Under the pieces are notes generated by a model. It did not search any database. It was not told the origin of the DNA and saw nothing but the letters and a program-made list of their open reading frames with translations. Source: Cutibacterium sp. (GTDB lineage Bacteria; Actinomycetota; Actinomycetes; Propionibacteriales; Propionibacteriaceae). Taken from it: a stretch of DNA of 64,000 bases. Positions within the stretch are counted from its first letter, which is position 1. Each line of letters begins with the position of its first letter. A program made the translations under genes and the position numbers. Positions 19,101 to 27,774 of this stretch are shown here, piece by piece. The DNA lies in contig NZ_JAUNEJ010000001.1 in assembly GCF_030525615.1 (NCBI RefSeq), positions 434,001-498,000 on the forward strand, in the 5' to 3' direction.

Positions 19101-19266
19101 GGAACACGTCATGGTAATCCTTCGTACTACGCGCAACATCGGGCCCGTGAAGATACTCATAGCCCAGGTCATCACGAAGATGTTCGATGAGAGCCTGTTC
19201 GTAGGCGTGCTCGTTAATCAGTCCCCGGACAGCCATGCGCTCGGAGGGATAGGTGACGTCAACCAT
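16171..19266 (-). CDS. hsdR: Type I restriction endonuclease subunit HsdR
   Basis: A 1031-residue restriction and translocation subunit. The N-terminal PD-(D/E)xK nuclease shows VLFELKSPSREE near residue 165. The SF2 translocase has TQGSGKSLSM near 307, VMVDEAHRGQYG near 402 and GFTGTPI further on, and a C-terminal helical region follows. It hydrolyses ATP to pull DNA and cuts at a distance from unmethylated sites. It is the first gene of hsdRMS; ATG 19266 follows GCAGGTAG. A TATACT sequence on the minus strand at 19320-19325 is a possible -10 element. Everything needed for activity appears intact. Confidence 0.95.
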   Translation of the reverse strand: MVDVTYPSERMAVRGLINEHAYEQALIEHLRDDLGYEYLHGPDVARSTKDYHDVFLPKILPSSLRRINPGLPQPAIEQAILKISSIDAGSLYQKNEVFNGYLQSGVEVHFYDGKEERDDIVYLLDYKNPLNNVFHVVDQWTCVEYSKKRADLIVFVNGMPLVLFELKSPSREETDASDAYKQLRTYMNHIPSMFVPNAFCVMSDLTETRVGTITANEDRYVAWKTVNGDYTGTAYADWKTMLDGMLAKEHLIDIVHNFICFNDSSENVVKILAGYHQYFAVRKAVERAVEAVEGNGKIGVFWHTQGSGKSLSMVFFAHLLQERLDSPTIVVITDRNDLDDQLFGQFSRCKTFLRQEPVKAKSRQDLKDLLVGREANGIVFTTMQKFMDDDEPLCDRSNVVVMVDEAHRGQYGLTERMDAEGNVSIGAARMVRQALPNASYIGFTGTPIATGDKNTREIFGDYIDVYDMTQAVEDNATRPVFYESRVVALHLDEDVLTQLDSVYAEYAEHADAESIECSKHELGRMDAIFGTPETINALCTDIVEHYETNRADVLTGKAMIVAYSRPIAMKIYDKLMELRPEWRDKVGVVMTMSNQDPEEWFDVCGGTTHKKEMERKFKSDDNPMKIAIVVDMWLTGFDVPSLATMYVFKPMRGHNLIQAIARVNRVYPGKEGGLIVDYIGIAGALKQAMKDYTARDKSNYGDMDVAKTAYPKFREKLEVCRDLLYGFNYHDRIFGGSNQELASCITDGVNWLLDPTRTHQTEDLLKQAQLMNQALSLCKSLVSEQDQHEAAFISVLRVQVLRIQGRSGSGGGGMSYAELNHRVTAILQHAVKSDGVIDLFEHNSVEVSLFDKRFLDELATMQEKNIAFETLKRLIKEQVRCYQRTSVVKSQKFSEILQKAINSYLNGMLTNAQVIDELLKMAKEMMTERGEAEALGLTQEELAFYDALTKPQAVKDIYTNDQLVEITHELTEALRKNCTIDWQHKKNTQAGMRSIIKRLLKSHKYPPEGAEEALETVMAQCELWADTQDYE

Positions 19267-19525
19267 GGCGCTACCTGCTTGTTATGGTGAGGAACTGGAG
19301 GCGGCTTTTCACCATTGAGAGTATAGAGACATTGGCCCAGCAGCGGTGGGGTAAGGCGCGTGGCCTTGAGTGGATAGGAGTTGTCACACCGCCTATGAGG
19401 TAGACCTCGAGATGCCTAACACCTAACCACTGTTATTCGCCTGAATGACATCGCCTTGGAGAGTACCGCCCAAGGGCTTGAACCCGACCGCGCAGTGTTG
19501 GTGTGTTGCAGTTCGAATATGACAA

Positions 19526-19559
19526 GAGGTGGGAGTCAATCAAAGTTGACTCCCACCTC
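19526..19559 (-). terminator. Terminator of the sigma-factor gene
   Basis: A perfect 14-bp stem (GAGGTGGGAGTCAA with TTGACTCCCACCTC, 6-base loop) 16 bases past the stop of the minus-strand sigma gene. The rest of the gap back to hsdR (19267-19525) holds no recognisable gene. Confidence 0.8.
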
Positions 19560-19575
19560 CAGAGGATTGCCTTGG

Positions 19576-20514
19576 TCAGGCGGCCATGGTGGCCAGGTTT
19601 CGCTGACGCATTGTGGCCAGGGCGGCACGCTCGATCTGACGGACTCGCTCGGCAGTGATTCCCCAGACCTTGCCAATGTCGGCAAGCTTGGCTTGGCGAC
19701 CGTCAACGAGTCCGTAGCGCCTACGCACGATGTCTGCGGAGCGCTCATCGAGATCGTCGAGTAGCCCTTCGAGACGACCGCGATCCTCGGCGTCTAGGAC
19801 AATATCGTCGGGGCCGGGGGAGGTCTCACGGGCAATGAGGTCACCCAAGCTGGTGTCGCCGTCGTCCTCGACCGGGGCGTCGAGGGAGACGTGGTCGCGC
19901 CCGAAACGGATGAGTTCTATGACGCGCTCTTCGGTGATTTCCAGCTCTTCAGCGATCTCGGAGGTTTCCGGCTCACGGCCCAACTGACGTTCGAGGTTGC
20001 GGCGGGCGGCTGAAACCTGATTCACCTGTTCGGCGACATGGACCGGGAGACGGACAATGCGTCCCTGCTGAGCAATGCCGCGGCTGATGGCCTGACGCAC
20101 CCACCAGGTCGCGTAAGTCGAGAATTTGAATCCCTTGGCGTAGTCGAATTTTTCGACGGCGCGGATGAGGCCGGTGTTGCCTTCCTGAACCAGGTCGAGA
20201 AGTGGCATCTGAGACCGACCGTACTTGCGGGCTACCGAGACGACCAGGCGCAGGTTGGCGCGCACGAAGTGGGCCATGGCCTCGTCACCGTCAGCCGCGA
20301 TGATATGCAGTTCCTCCTTGGTGGCATCTGAGGTGGTCTCAGCATGGCCTTCGAGAATGGCGCGGGCATACACACCCGCTTCGATCCGTCGGGCTAATGC
20401 GACCTCCTCCGCAGCATTGAGCAGCGGGGTGCGGGCGATTCCGTCCAAGTAGAGGCCGACGGCGTCCTTTCCATCAATGCCATCGGTGGTACGAACCCGG
20501 GACTTGGTGTCCAT
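19576..20514 (-). CDS. Sigma-70 family RNA polymerase sigma factor, SigB/HrdB-like group 2
   Basis: A 312-residue sigma factor. Region 1.2 (VGLYLDGIARTPLLNAAEEVALARRIEAG) opens the protein, followed by region 2 with [20 protein letters not shown] and the -10 recognition part STYATWWVRQAI, region 3, and region 4 with an HTH (ITAERVRQIERAALATMRQR). The long N-terminal extension of the principal sigma is missing, as in actinobacterial group 2 factors that serve stress or stationary phase. It lies divergent to sigA across a 345-base gap. The TGACAA and GATATA boxes upstream on its strand near 20545-20575 could form a promoter, but this is weak. Confidence 0.9.
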   Translation of the reverse strand: MDTKSRVRTTDGIDGKDAVGLYLDGIARTPLLNAAEEVALARRIEAGVYARAILEGHAETTSDATKEELHIIAADGDEAMAHFVRANLRLVVSVARKYGRSQMPLLDLVQEGNTGLIRAVEKFDYAKGFKFSTYATWWVRQAISRGIAQQGRIVRLPVHVAEQVNQVSAARRNLERQLGREPETSEIAEELEITEERVIELIRFGRDHVSLDAPVEDDGDTSLGDLIARETSPGPDDIVLDAEDRGRLEGLLDDLDERSADIVRRRYGLVDGRQAKLADIGKVWGITAERVRQIERAALATMRQRNLATMAA

Positions 20515-20859
20515 GTACTTCGCCTTTCTCCGTCTGACTAGCTGTTGCCTATATCAACGCGAGAAGGGTCGGTTGTCATCCCTCATCGGTGGAAGAGCGC
20601 CTGCAGTCGTGGCCGAAAGCGGAGGATCAGACTGTGGTCGTACCTGGTTGTATGGTGCAGCCATTCCATGGCAGGAGAGCGCAGTAGGACACCTCAGTTT
20701 GTGTCATTGGTCGGGTGGTGCCACAATTGCTCCAGGGTCTTGACGCCTCCCGGGCGTCGTATGCCCTTGGGTCTGCTAGGCGGTTGTTCGCCGGTTCTCT
20801 TGGACCCATTTTGGAGGGGACAGCACTGAAGGACTAGTCAGTCCTTGGAGAGGATACCC
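20515..20859. other. Divergent intergenic region between two sigma genes
   Basis: A 345-base region carrying the upstream signals of both sigma-factor genes. No coding frame with family resemblance was found on either strand. Promoters must lie here, but no box pair is clear enough to mark with confidence. Confidence 0.6.
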
Positions 20860-22518
20860 GTGTCGACCACCACGTCCAGCACTGCAAAAACCGCAGCAGA
20901 CGAGGAGGCGAAGACAGCCACCACGAGGAAGCGCACACGTTCCACCTCTGCCAAGACCGGTACTACCGGCCGGGCCAAGAAGACCACGACGAAGACGAAT
21001 TTGTCATCCGCCGAGAAGGCGTCGAGCAAGACTGCGAAGGCGTCGACCAAAAAGTCGGCTGGCGCGACCAAGGCCTCCGCAGCCACGAAGACCTCTAGTA
21101 AGAAGTCCACGACAAAGTCTGCCGGTACGAAGACCGCTGCACAATCCACCAAGACTGCAGCAGCGAAAGCGACGAAGGCTTCAGGTACGACGAAAACCTC
21201 GAGTGCTAAGAAAGCTTCGAGTGCCTCGAAAGCCTCGGGCACGAAGGCCTCTGGGGCTAAGTCGACGACCACGAAGTCGTCCGGGACGAAAGCCTCTGCA
21301 ACAAAGTCGACCAGAACGAAGAAGTCCACAGGCAAGAAGTCGACCACTCGATTGAAAGCCAAGAAGGAAACCACCATTGCCGAGGCGGCTTCCGGCAAGG
21401 TTGATGTGACGGTAGAGCGCGACGGCGACGACGTTGTGCTGACCGTTGGCGGTAAGAAGCGTTCGCTCGATGACGTCGACGAGCGTGATTATGACCCGGC
21501 TGAGGCTGCCAAGGACGAGCAGCAGATTAATAAGGAGACCGAGGCTTTCTCCCTGTCCGACAACGATGACGCCGATGAACCCGAGCAGACCGTCATGGTT
21601 GCTGGTGCCACCGCCGATCCCGTCAAGGACTACCTCAAGCAGATCGGCAAGGTGGCCCTGCTCAACGCTGTCGAGGAAGTTGACCTCGCTAAGCGTATTG
21701 AGGCCGGCTTGTTCGCCGGTGAGCAGTTGGCTGACCCGGATGCCAAGATCCCGGAGAAGGATCGCGAGGATTACGAGTGGATCGCCGAGGATGGCAAGGC
21801 GGCTAAGAACCATCTACTGGAGGCCAACCTCCGCCTGGTGGTGTCGTTGGCCAAGCGCTACACCGGTCGCGGCATGCTCTTCCTCGACCTCATTCAGGAG
21901 GGCAACCTCGGTCTCATCCGCGCCGTCGAAAAGTTCGACTACACCAAGGGCTATAAGTTCTCGACCTACGCCACATGGTGGATTAAGCAGGCCATCACCC
22001 GTGCCATGGCTGACCAAGCGCGCACCATCCGTATCCCGGTGCATATGGTCGAGGTCATTAACAAACTGGCCCGCGTCCAGCGTCAGATGCTTCAGGACCT
22101 GGGACGTGAACCTACTCCTGAGGAGCTGGCCAAAGAACTCGACATGACTGCCGAGAAGGTCATCGAAGTGCAGAAGTACGGTCGCGAGCCGATATCTCTG
22201 CACACCCCGCTGGGTGAAGATGGTGACTCAGAGTTCGGCGACCTTATTGAGGATTCCGAGGCCATCGTGCCGGCAGATGCCGTCAACTTCACCTTGTTGC
22301 AGGAGCAGTTGCACGACGTTCTGGATACCTTGTCCGAGCGCGAGGCCGGGGTGGTGTCGATGCGATTCGGATTGACCGATGGTCAGCCGAAGACCCTCGA
22401 CGAGATTGGCAAGGTTTACGGCGTCACCCGTGAGCGTATTCGTCAGATTGAGTCCAAGACGATGTCGAAACTGCGCCACCCGAGTCGTTCTCAGGTGCTG
22501 CGCGATTACCTCGACTGA
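20860..22518 (+). CDS. sigA: Principal RNA polymerase sigma factor SigA (RpoD/HrdB)
   Basis: A 552-residue housekeeping sigma factor. The first 165 residues are a Lys/Ala/Ser/Thr low-complexity extension resembling histone-like tails, as in other actinobacterial principal sigmas but with many short AS/KK repeats. Region 1.2 starts near [13 protein letters not shown], region 2 has [20 protein letters not shown] and [15 protein letters not shown], and region 4 ends with [21 protein letters not shown] choose GTG 20860 because GGAGAGG lies at 20848-20854; the TTG 15 bases earlier has no such site. In Streptomyces the equivalent hrdB also lies near parE, and the same order is seen here. Confidence 0.96.
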   Translation: MSTTTSSTAKTAADEEAKTATTRKRTRSTSAKTGTTGRAKKTTTKTNLSSAEKASSKTAKASTKKSAGATKASAATKTSSKKSTTKSAGTKTAAQSTKTAAAKATKASGTTKTSSAKKASSASKASGTKASGAKSTTTKSSGTKASATKSTRTKKSTGKKSTTRLKAKKETTIAEAASGKVDVTVERDGDDVVLTVGGKKRSLDDVDERDYDPAEAAKDEQQINKETEAFSLSDNDDADEPEQTVMVAGATADPVKDYLKQIGKVALLNAVEEVDLAKRIEAGLFAGEQLADPDAKIPEKDREDYEWIAEDGKAAKNHLLEANLRLVVSLAKRYTGRGMLFLDLIQEGNLGLIRAVEKFDYTKGYKFSTYATWWIKQAITRAMADQARTIRIPVHMVEVINKLARVQRQMLQDLGREPTPEELAKELDMTAEKVIEVQKYGREPISLHTPLGEDGDSEFGDLIEDSEAIVPADAVNFTLLQEQLHDVLDTLSEREAGVVSMRFGLTDGQPKTLDEIGKVYGVTRERIRQIESKTMSKLRHPSRSQVLRDYLD

Positions 22519-22538
22519 GGACTCACCGCGACGAATGT

Positions 22539-22560
22539 GGGGCACCCGTACGGGTGCCCC
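22539..22560 (+). terminator. Terminator after sigA
   Basis: A perfect 22-base palindrome (GGGGCACCCGT then ACGGGTGCCCC) 20 bases after the sigA stop, followed by CTTCTGT. It would also fold on the other strand. Confidence 0.75.
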
Positions 22561-22585
22561 CTTCTGTCATGTTCGAGTGATGACA

Positions 22586-23535
22586 TCATCGTTTCACGTC
22601 GTCAAGGAAGTGTCGGACGGTGATCTCGTCAGGGTTGAACCCATCAGGTAACCCTTCCAGGTTCATGATGACGCTGCTGCCGGGTCGCACGTCGAGGGCT
22701 GAAACGTCGGCCCGGACTCCGGGTCACGGTGTCAGTGACACGGGCTGGTCGGGCATTGCTAATCCATAGTTCCAAGGCCTCGTTTGTCAGCCGTAGGATG
22801 GGCAGGGTCGGCGCGAAGGCGTGAGCTGCTGCGTAATAGCCAGGCTTGGCTCCGAGGTTATGATCGAGTAAGGACCACGTCATTCTGGGCCAGGGTTCAT
22901 TGAGCTGCCAGACCAAGGTTCCGGCGCAGTGGGGCCACCGATGTCTGCTCCGTGCCAGACCTCCCAGGCATGGCGATCGCCGGAACCGGTGCCATTGATG
23001 CGCGGATCGGTGTCGATGTCAGTGGCAGGGCTGTTGGCTCAGTAATCCACGGTGGGACTATTGCGACCGACGGCTTCAGGCAAGATTTCGTCAAAGATTT
23101 CCGATCCCCACGCCCCTGGGTCCAGATTGCGCCATACCGCCTGGTGCATGGCCTGCACCTCATTGCCGCCAGCCCACAGCGCAAGGCTCGGATGGTTGGC
23201 CAGACGACGGGTCTGATAATCGGCTTCGGTACGTATTTCGGACATGAATTCCCGATCGTCACCGGGGTAGTCAATACAGGCGAGCATGAAATCGTGCCAC
23301 ACGAGGATTCCGTTCTCGTCGCAGGCATCCATAAAAGCGTCGGAAGCGTAGACCCCGTCTCCCCAGACTCGCACCATCGTCATTCCGCCGTTGCGGCAAG
23401 CGGTCACGAGATCGGGGGAGTGGTCAACTTCGATGGTGCGAATTCCGGTCATTCCGGAATCTGTGGCTATGGTGGCGGCGTCCTTACCGTGGACGCTGAT
23501 CTCGACACGATATAGGGATGGCTCACCCATGTCGT
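22586..23535 (-). pseudogene. Remains of a GH2 beta-mannosidase-like gene
   Basis: Read on the minus strand, several frames match a GH2 beta-mannosidase. From about 23535 come SLYRVEISVHGKD, TMVRVWGDGVYASDAFMDAC, ENGILVWHDFMLACI and SLALWAGGNEVQA, which holds the GNE acid/base region. A TGA stop at 23039 sits where DYWANSP would be expected, and the reading resumes after it (SPATDIDTDPRINGTGSGD). A frameshift with apparent loss of internal sequence follows, then LVWQLNEPWPRMTWSLLDHN and a C-terminal stretch ending FLDDVKR-stop at 22586. The N-terminal sugar-binding domain is missing. This is a decayed hydrolase, not an active gene. Confidence 0.82.
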
Positions 23536-23679
23536 CGACACAGTGAGGGCGGTCGGAATGATGAGGGCCATCGCTGAGACGACAACGGCCACCACTCGAA
23601 CAGCGCCTCTCCCCAGAAGGGCAAAGAGAAGGGCGATAGTGGAGATGACGAAGGGTTTGCGTGTCTGGTACGTGTCCAC
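23467..23679 (-). CDS. Short membrane-segment frame upstream of the GH2 remnant
   Basis: A 70-codon frame whose first 55 residues form two hydrophobic segments (STIALLFALLGRGAVRVVAV, then MALIIPTALTV). Its last part overlaps the GH2 remnant in another frame. It may be the start of a different gene joined to the remnant by a deletion, or chance. No family is recognised. Confidence 0.22.
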   Translation of the reverse strand: MDTYQTRKPFVISTIALLFALLGRGAVRVVAVVVSAMALIIPTALTVSTTWVSHPYIVSRSASTVRTPPP

Positions 23680-23725
23680 GGTACTCAGGGGCCGTGATAG
23701 GTACGATCACGGCACAGGAGGGATC

Positions 23726-24223
23726 ATGGCTATCAGAATCAGACAGGCGGCCGTCGGCGATGGCCAGGCTGTTGCGGCGTGTATGAGGACGTGCTGGGAG
23801 GAGTCCTTTCTCAGTTACTCGCCATGGTGTCTGACATGGTTTGACTCCCACCGTTCAGATCTGGGGCCGACTCTCGATGACCGAATGTCTCACGGCGAAT
23901 ATGTCTGGTTGGCTGTCGATACCGAATCGACCACCGATGGACTTCTCGATCTCGTCGGATTCGCGTGGGCAGGAGTCCACCTCGATGCCCCCACTCCGTT
24001 GGAACTCGAGAGCCTCTATGTCCGTTCCCGCCTGCATGGCACAGGGCTGGGACAAGCCCTCATGAAGACCGCCATCGGTGATTCGCCGGCCTACGTCATG
24101 GTTTATCCAGACAATGCCCGCGCTAAAGCGTTCTATCGGCGTAACGGCTTTTCACCTGACGGCTATCTTGACGATCACCGAGATGAAGATCCGGCCTACG
24201 TTTTGGAGCGCTGGATTCGTTGA
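23726..24223 (+). CDS. GNAT-family N-acetyltransferase
   Basis: A 165-residue acetyltransferase with the acetyl-CoA loop in LYVRSRLHGTGLGQALM (R/Q-x-x-G-x-G/A type) near residues 100-116 and the downstream YPDNARAKAFYRRNGF helix-strand element. It transfers an acetyl group to an unidentified amine. ATG 23726 follows AGGAGGG at 23717-23723; longer readings upstream have no support. A second, related GNAT gene lies 83 bases downstream in the same direction, so the pair may be an old duplication. Confidence 0.85.
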   Translation: MAIRIRQAAVGDGQAVAACMRTCWEESFLSYSPWCLTWFDSHRSDLGPTLDDRMSHGEYVWLAVDTESTTDGLLDLVGFAWAGVHLDAPTPLELESLYVRSRLHGTGLGQALMKTAIGDSPAYVMVYPDNARAKAFYRRNGFSPDGYLDDHRDEDPAYVLERWIR

Positions 24224-24306
24224 ATCCGCTGTCCCCTTGGTGTCGAACCCCCCATTGGCCGTGCAAACCGCGCCTGCGTGAGGCTTCAGACCGGTAGGAT
24301 CAGGTC

Positions 24307-24888
24307 ATGGATACGTCAGTCAATGTCGACACATCGTCAAGAACGGCGCACGATCCGGCCACGGCTCCCGGTCGTTTCGTCGTCAGGGATGCACACCGCG
24401 AAGACCTGCCTGAGGCTGTGGGTGTTCAAGTGGTGTGCTTCCGGGAAATTGGTCAGGGGGTGATCCCCAAAGACATCCTCAGCGAAGTCACCGGTCCCGG
24501 TATTGTCCACACCACTGTTGAACAATGGCAACAGTTCATGGATGAGGGGGCGATCTTTAAGATTCTTGTCGACCGCCTCGACATGAAAATCGTTGGAGTG
24601 GCGATGGTGCGCACATCTACCAGTCCAGACGCTCCTACGCCATGGGAGGTTGCGACTCTTCACGTTCTGCCTGAAGCTCGCAGTTGTGGGGCTTCGGACG
24701 AGCTTCTCAGGTCCTGTCTCGGAGGCCGCCCAGCCTATGTGTGGGTCTTCGCCAACAATGCCCGCGCGATCAGGTTCTACCAGCGTCACGGATTCCGCCT
24801 CGACGACACCGACGGTGCGGTCGATGATTCCCTCGGCGGATTGGAACTCCAGCGGCTCATTCGTGAGGACGAAATCGAAACCGAGTGA
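24307..24888 (+). CDS. GNAT-family N-acetyltransferase
   Basis: A 193-residue protein with a GNAT fold: RFVVRDAHREDLPEAVGVQ at the start, the core strand KIVGVAMVRTS, and FANNARAIRFYQRHGFRLDD near the end. The acetyl-CoA loop (PEARSCGASDELLRSC) departs from the usual glycine pattern, so cofactor binding is less certain than in the upstream paralogue. The two proteins share layout and the NNARA..FY.R.GF element. Substrate unknown. Confidence 0.8.
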   Translation: MDTSVNVDTSSRTAHDPATAPGRFVVRDAHREDLPEAVGVQVVCFREIGQGVIPKDILSEVTGPGIVHTTVEQWQQFMDEGAIFKILVDRLDMKIVGVAMVRTSTSPDAPTPWEVATLHVLPEARSCGASDELLRSCLGGRPAYVWVFANNARAIRFYQRHGFRLDDTDGAVDDSLGGLELQRLIREDEIETE

Positions 24889-24953
24889 CGATCACACCTG
24901 GATGGACCACCGTTACATCGACCACACCGTCGGTGTTGCAGGCAGTAGGTCTC

Positions 24954-25160
24954 TCAGGCACGTGAGGACAGCTTCGTGGTGTCGTCTTGAATGTGTAAGG
25001 CCACCTGTTTCAGCTTGTCTTCGTGTGCCCGAGCGTGGTGGGCACAGAAGAGGAGCTCGCCGCCGTTGTACAAAGTGATACGCACATAGGCTTGTGCGCC
25101 GCAACGATCACAACGATCCGCAGTGGTGAGGTCGCGGTGCTCGATCATCGTGGTGCTCAT
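24954..25160 (-). CDS. DUF7455 family zinc-ribbon-like protein
   Basis: A 68-residue protein with ADRCDRCGAQAYVRITL, then GGELLFCAHHARAHEDKL. The Cys-x-x-Cys and Cys-x-His-His groups suggest a small metal-binding ribbon. ATG 25160 is preceded by GGAGGAGG, while the longer reading starts without one. This family sits beside the principal sigma gene and parE across many Actinobacteria, as here. Its role is not known; the context hints at transcription or DNA topology. Confidence 0.85.
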   Translation of the reverse strand: MSTTMIEHRDLTTADRCDRCGAQAYVRITLYNGGELLFCAHHARAHEDKLKQVALHIQDDTTKLSSRA

Positions 25161-25308
25161 GACAACCTCCTCCGGTTCCGTATTCATTCAGCGTACTGAA
25201 CAACGTACGTCATCGCGGCAATGTTCCCAGCTGTATCGGGTAATAAACACTGCTGGAGTCGATCATTGACTTCACAGCCGTGTCCGAGCCTGCCGATAAG
25301 GTGTCTGC

Positions 25309-27468
25309 GTGACCATGGACAAGACCTCATTATCCGGCGCTGCTGAGACCTTGCTCAGTGCGGGAAGCACGGTGCGCACGGCGTCGACGAGCCGCGAGTA
25401 TGGTGCCAAGAATCTCCTGGTGCTCGAAGGTCTTGAGGCGGTTCGAAAGCGTCCCGCCATGTACATCGGGTCAACGGACACCCGCGGTCTCATGCACTGT
25501 CTGTGGGAGATTTTCGACAACAGTGTTGATGAGGCTCTCGCCGGTTTCGGACGCCGTATTACCGTCACTCTCGAGAAGGGCGGGTCGATCCTCGTCACCG
25601 ACCAGGGACGCGGTATCCCGGTTGACATCGAGCCCAGAACGGGGTTGAGCGGTGTCGAGGTGGTCTACACGAAACTCCATGCCGGCGGAAAGTTTGGTGG
25701 TGGGGCCTACAACGTCTCCGGCGGCCTGCACGGGGTGGGGGCGTCGGTCGTCAATGCCGTTTCGTCTCGTTTGGACGTCGAGGTGGATCGCAAGTCCACA
25801 GTGTGGGGAATGAGCTTCCGACACGGTGTTCCCGGCATTTTCGACGGGGACGGCCCGGATGCTGGCTTCACCCCGCAGTCTGGGGTGCGCAAGATCGGTA
25901 AGGCCAAGAGGGGTGCCACCGGTACCCGGGTGCGCTACTGGCCGGATCGCCAGATTTTCCTGCCCGACGCCACACTATCGTGGTCCAAACTTGCTGATCG
26001 CGCTCGTCAGACAGCCTTCCTCGTTCCGGGACTAGAGGTTGTGATAAGCGATGAGCGGGGTATCCAGACGGATCCGGAGACCGGCGATGTCCTCGAGACC
26101 GTCTCCGAGACGATGCGTTTCGACGGCGGTATTTCAGAGTTCGCCGAATACCTTGCCAACGATCAGCCCGTCAATGATGTCATGAGGTTGCAGGGCGAGG
26201 CCTCGTTCACTGAGACCGTTCCCATGCTCGACGAAAACGGTGGCATGACACCAACGGACGTCGATCGCGATCTCGAGGTGGACATCGCCTTGCGGTGGGG
26301 GACCGGCTACGACACCACGGTCCGTTCCTTCGTCAATATCATCGCTACCCCGAAAGGCGGCACCCATGTCCAGGGGTTCGAGCAAGGGCTGCTGCGGGCT
26401 TTCAATGCGGGTTTGGAGGGGACCCGCATTCTCAAGTCGTCCGAGGAGATCGTCAAGGATGATGTCCTGGAGGGGCTGACCGCCGTCGTGACGGTGAGTC
26501 TGGCTGAGCCTCAGTTCGAGGGGCAGACCAAAGAGGTCCTGGGCACCCCACCTGTGCGTCGGTTAGTCGCACGCATCGTCGAGGAGAAGATGACGGCCTT
26601 CCTGACCTCCTCCAAGAGTGCCGACAAACCAGTGGCCCGCGCTCTTATGGAGAAGGTCGTCAATGCGTCGAGGGCCCGTGTCGCAGCCCGCGCCCACAAG
26701 GAGAATCAGCGTCGCAAGAACGCCTTGGAGTCTTCCCATCTGCCTCCCAAGCTCAAGGACTGCCGCTCCTCGGACCCCGACGTCACAGAGCTGTTTATCG
26801 TCGAGGGTGATTCAGCCTTGGGGACGGCCAATGTGGCGCGCAACTCTGAGCACCAAGCCTTGCTCCCGATTCGAGGCAAGATCCTTAACGTTCAGAAGGC
26901 CGATCTGGGTGCCATGCTCAAAAACCTCGAGTGCGCGTCAATCATCCAAGTCGTCGGGGCTGGTTCGGGAAAAACCTTCGACCTTGACCAGGCCCGTTAC
27001 GGCAAGGTCATCTTCATGGCCGACGCTGACTCCGATGGCGCCCACATCCGCTGTCTGTTGGCTACCCTCTTTTTCCGCTACATGCGACCGATGGTAGAAG
27101 CGGGCCGGGTGTTTTCTGCGGTGCCGCCATTGCACCGCTTTGAACTTATCAACCCCAAGCGCGGGATGGACAAGTATCTCTATACCTATACCGACGCCGA
27201 GTACCAGCGCACCGCCGCCCAGCTGACCAAGAAGGGGGTGCGGTTCAAAGAACCGCAACGGTACAAGGGTCTTGGTGAAATGGACGCATCGCAGCTCAAG
27301 GAGACGACCATGGACCCACGCCATCGCACCTTGCGGCGTATCACTGTTGACGATGCTGCTGAGGCTGAGAGGACGTTCGAGATTCTCATGGGCAACGACG
27401 TTGCCCCGCGCAAGCAATTCATCGTCGAAGGGGCCTACCGTCTCGACGCTGAACAAATCGACGCCTGA
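25309..27468 (+). CDS. parE: DNA topoisomerase IV subunit B (ParE; second GyrB-type protein)
   Basis: A 719-residue type II topoisomerase ATPase subunit. The GHKL ATPase shows EIFDNSVDEALAG near residue 66, DQGRGIPVD near 100 and GGLHGVGASVVNA near 138. The Toprim domain has VEGDSALGT and DADSDGAHIRC, and the C-terminus ends in the GyrB/ParE tail. With the subunit A encoded at 31032-33656 it should decatenate and relax DNA. I call it ParE rather than GyrB because gyrAB normally lies near the origin and because a sigA-DUF7455-parE order is known from Streptomyces. GTG 25309 or ATG 25315 could be the start. Confidence 0.88.
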   Translation: MTMDKTSLSGAAETLLSAGSTVRTASTSREYGAKNLLVLEGLEAVRKRPAMYIGSTDTRGLMHCLWEIFDNSVDEALAGFGRRITVTLEKGGSILVTDQGRGIPVDIEPRTGLSGVEVVYTKLHAGGKFGGGAYNVSGGLHGVGASVVNAVSSRLDVEVDRKSTVWGMSFRHGVPGIFDGDGPDAGFTPQSGVRKIGKAKRGATGTRVRYWPDRQIFLPDATLSWSKLADRARQTAFLVPGLEVVISDERGIQTDPETGDVLETVSETMRFDGGISEFAEYLANDQPVNDVMRLQGEASFTETVPMLDENGGMTPTDVDRDLEVDIALRWGTGYDTTVRSFVNIIATPKGGTHVQGFEQGLLRAFNAGLEGTRILKSSEEIVKDDVLEGLTAVVTVSLAEPQFEGQTKEVLGTPPVRRLVARIVEEKMTAFLTSSKSADKPVARALMEKVVNASRARVAARAHKENQRRKNALESSHLPPKLKDCRSSDPDVTELFIVEGDSALGTANVARNSEHQALLPIRGKILNVQKADLGAMLKNLECASIIQVVGAGSGKTFDLDQARYGKVIFMADADSDGAHIRCLLATLFFRYMRPMVEAGRVFSAVPPLHRFELINPKRGMDKYLYTYTDAEYQRTAAQLTKKGVRFKEPQRYKGLGEMDASQLKETTMDPRHRTLRRITVDDAAEAERTFEILMGNDVAPRKQFIVEGAYRLDAEQIDA

Positions 27469-27774
27469 GCAGGCTCTCCGCTCCCAATCGGCCCATGTCT
27501 CGCGAAGACCTTCCGTCGCCTTGTCGGAGGTGGTTCTGCAAGGCCGTGATGTGCGCAAACGCTCGTCGCAAGACCGCGTGTATGAAAAATTACAGTGAAC
27601 CGCTTCGGCGATAGAATGTAGTCCACCAAGGTTCTCTTCGAGAGGCCGTGGAGACAAGTCATGGTCCTGAATGGATAGAAGCAGGCGAGCGTGTATGGTG
27701 TGACGACAGTCTGGTGGCGTGCGCAACGACATGGGCAAAATCGACAGGGAGTCCTCACCGAGGGGGCTGCAACG
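27469..27774. other. Intergenic region parE - dicarboxylate carrier
   Basis: About 306 bases with no recognisable gene, RNA or strong hairpin. It presumably carries the promoter of the carrier gene. Confidence 0.5.
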
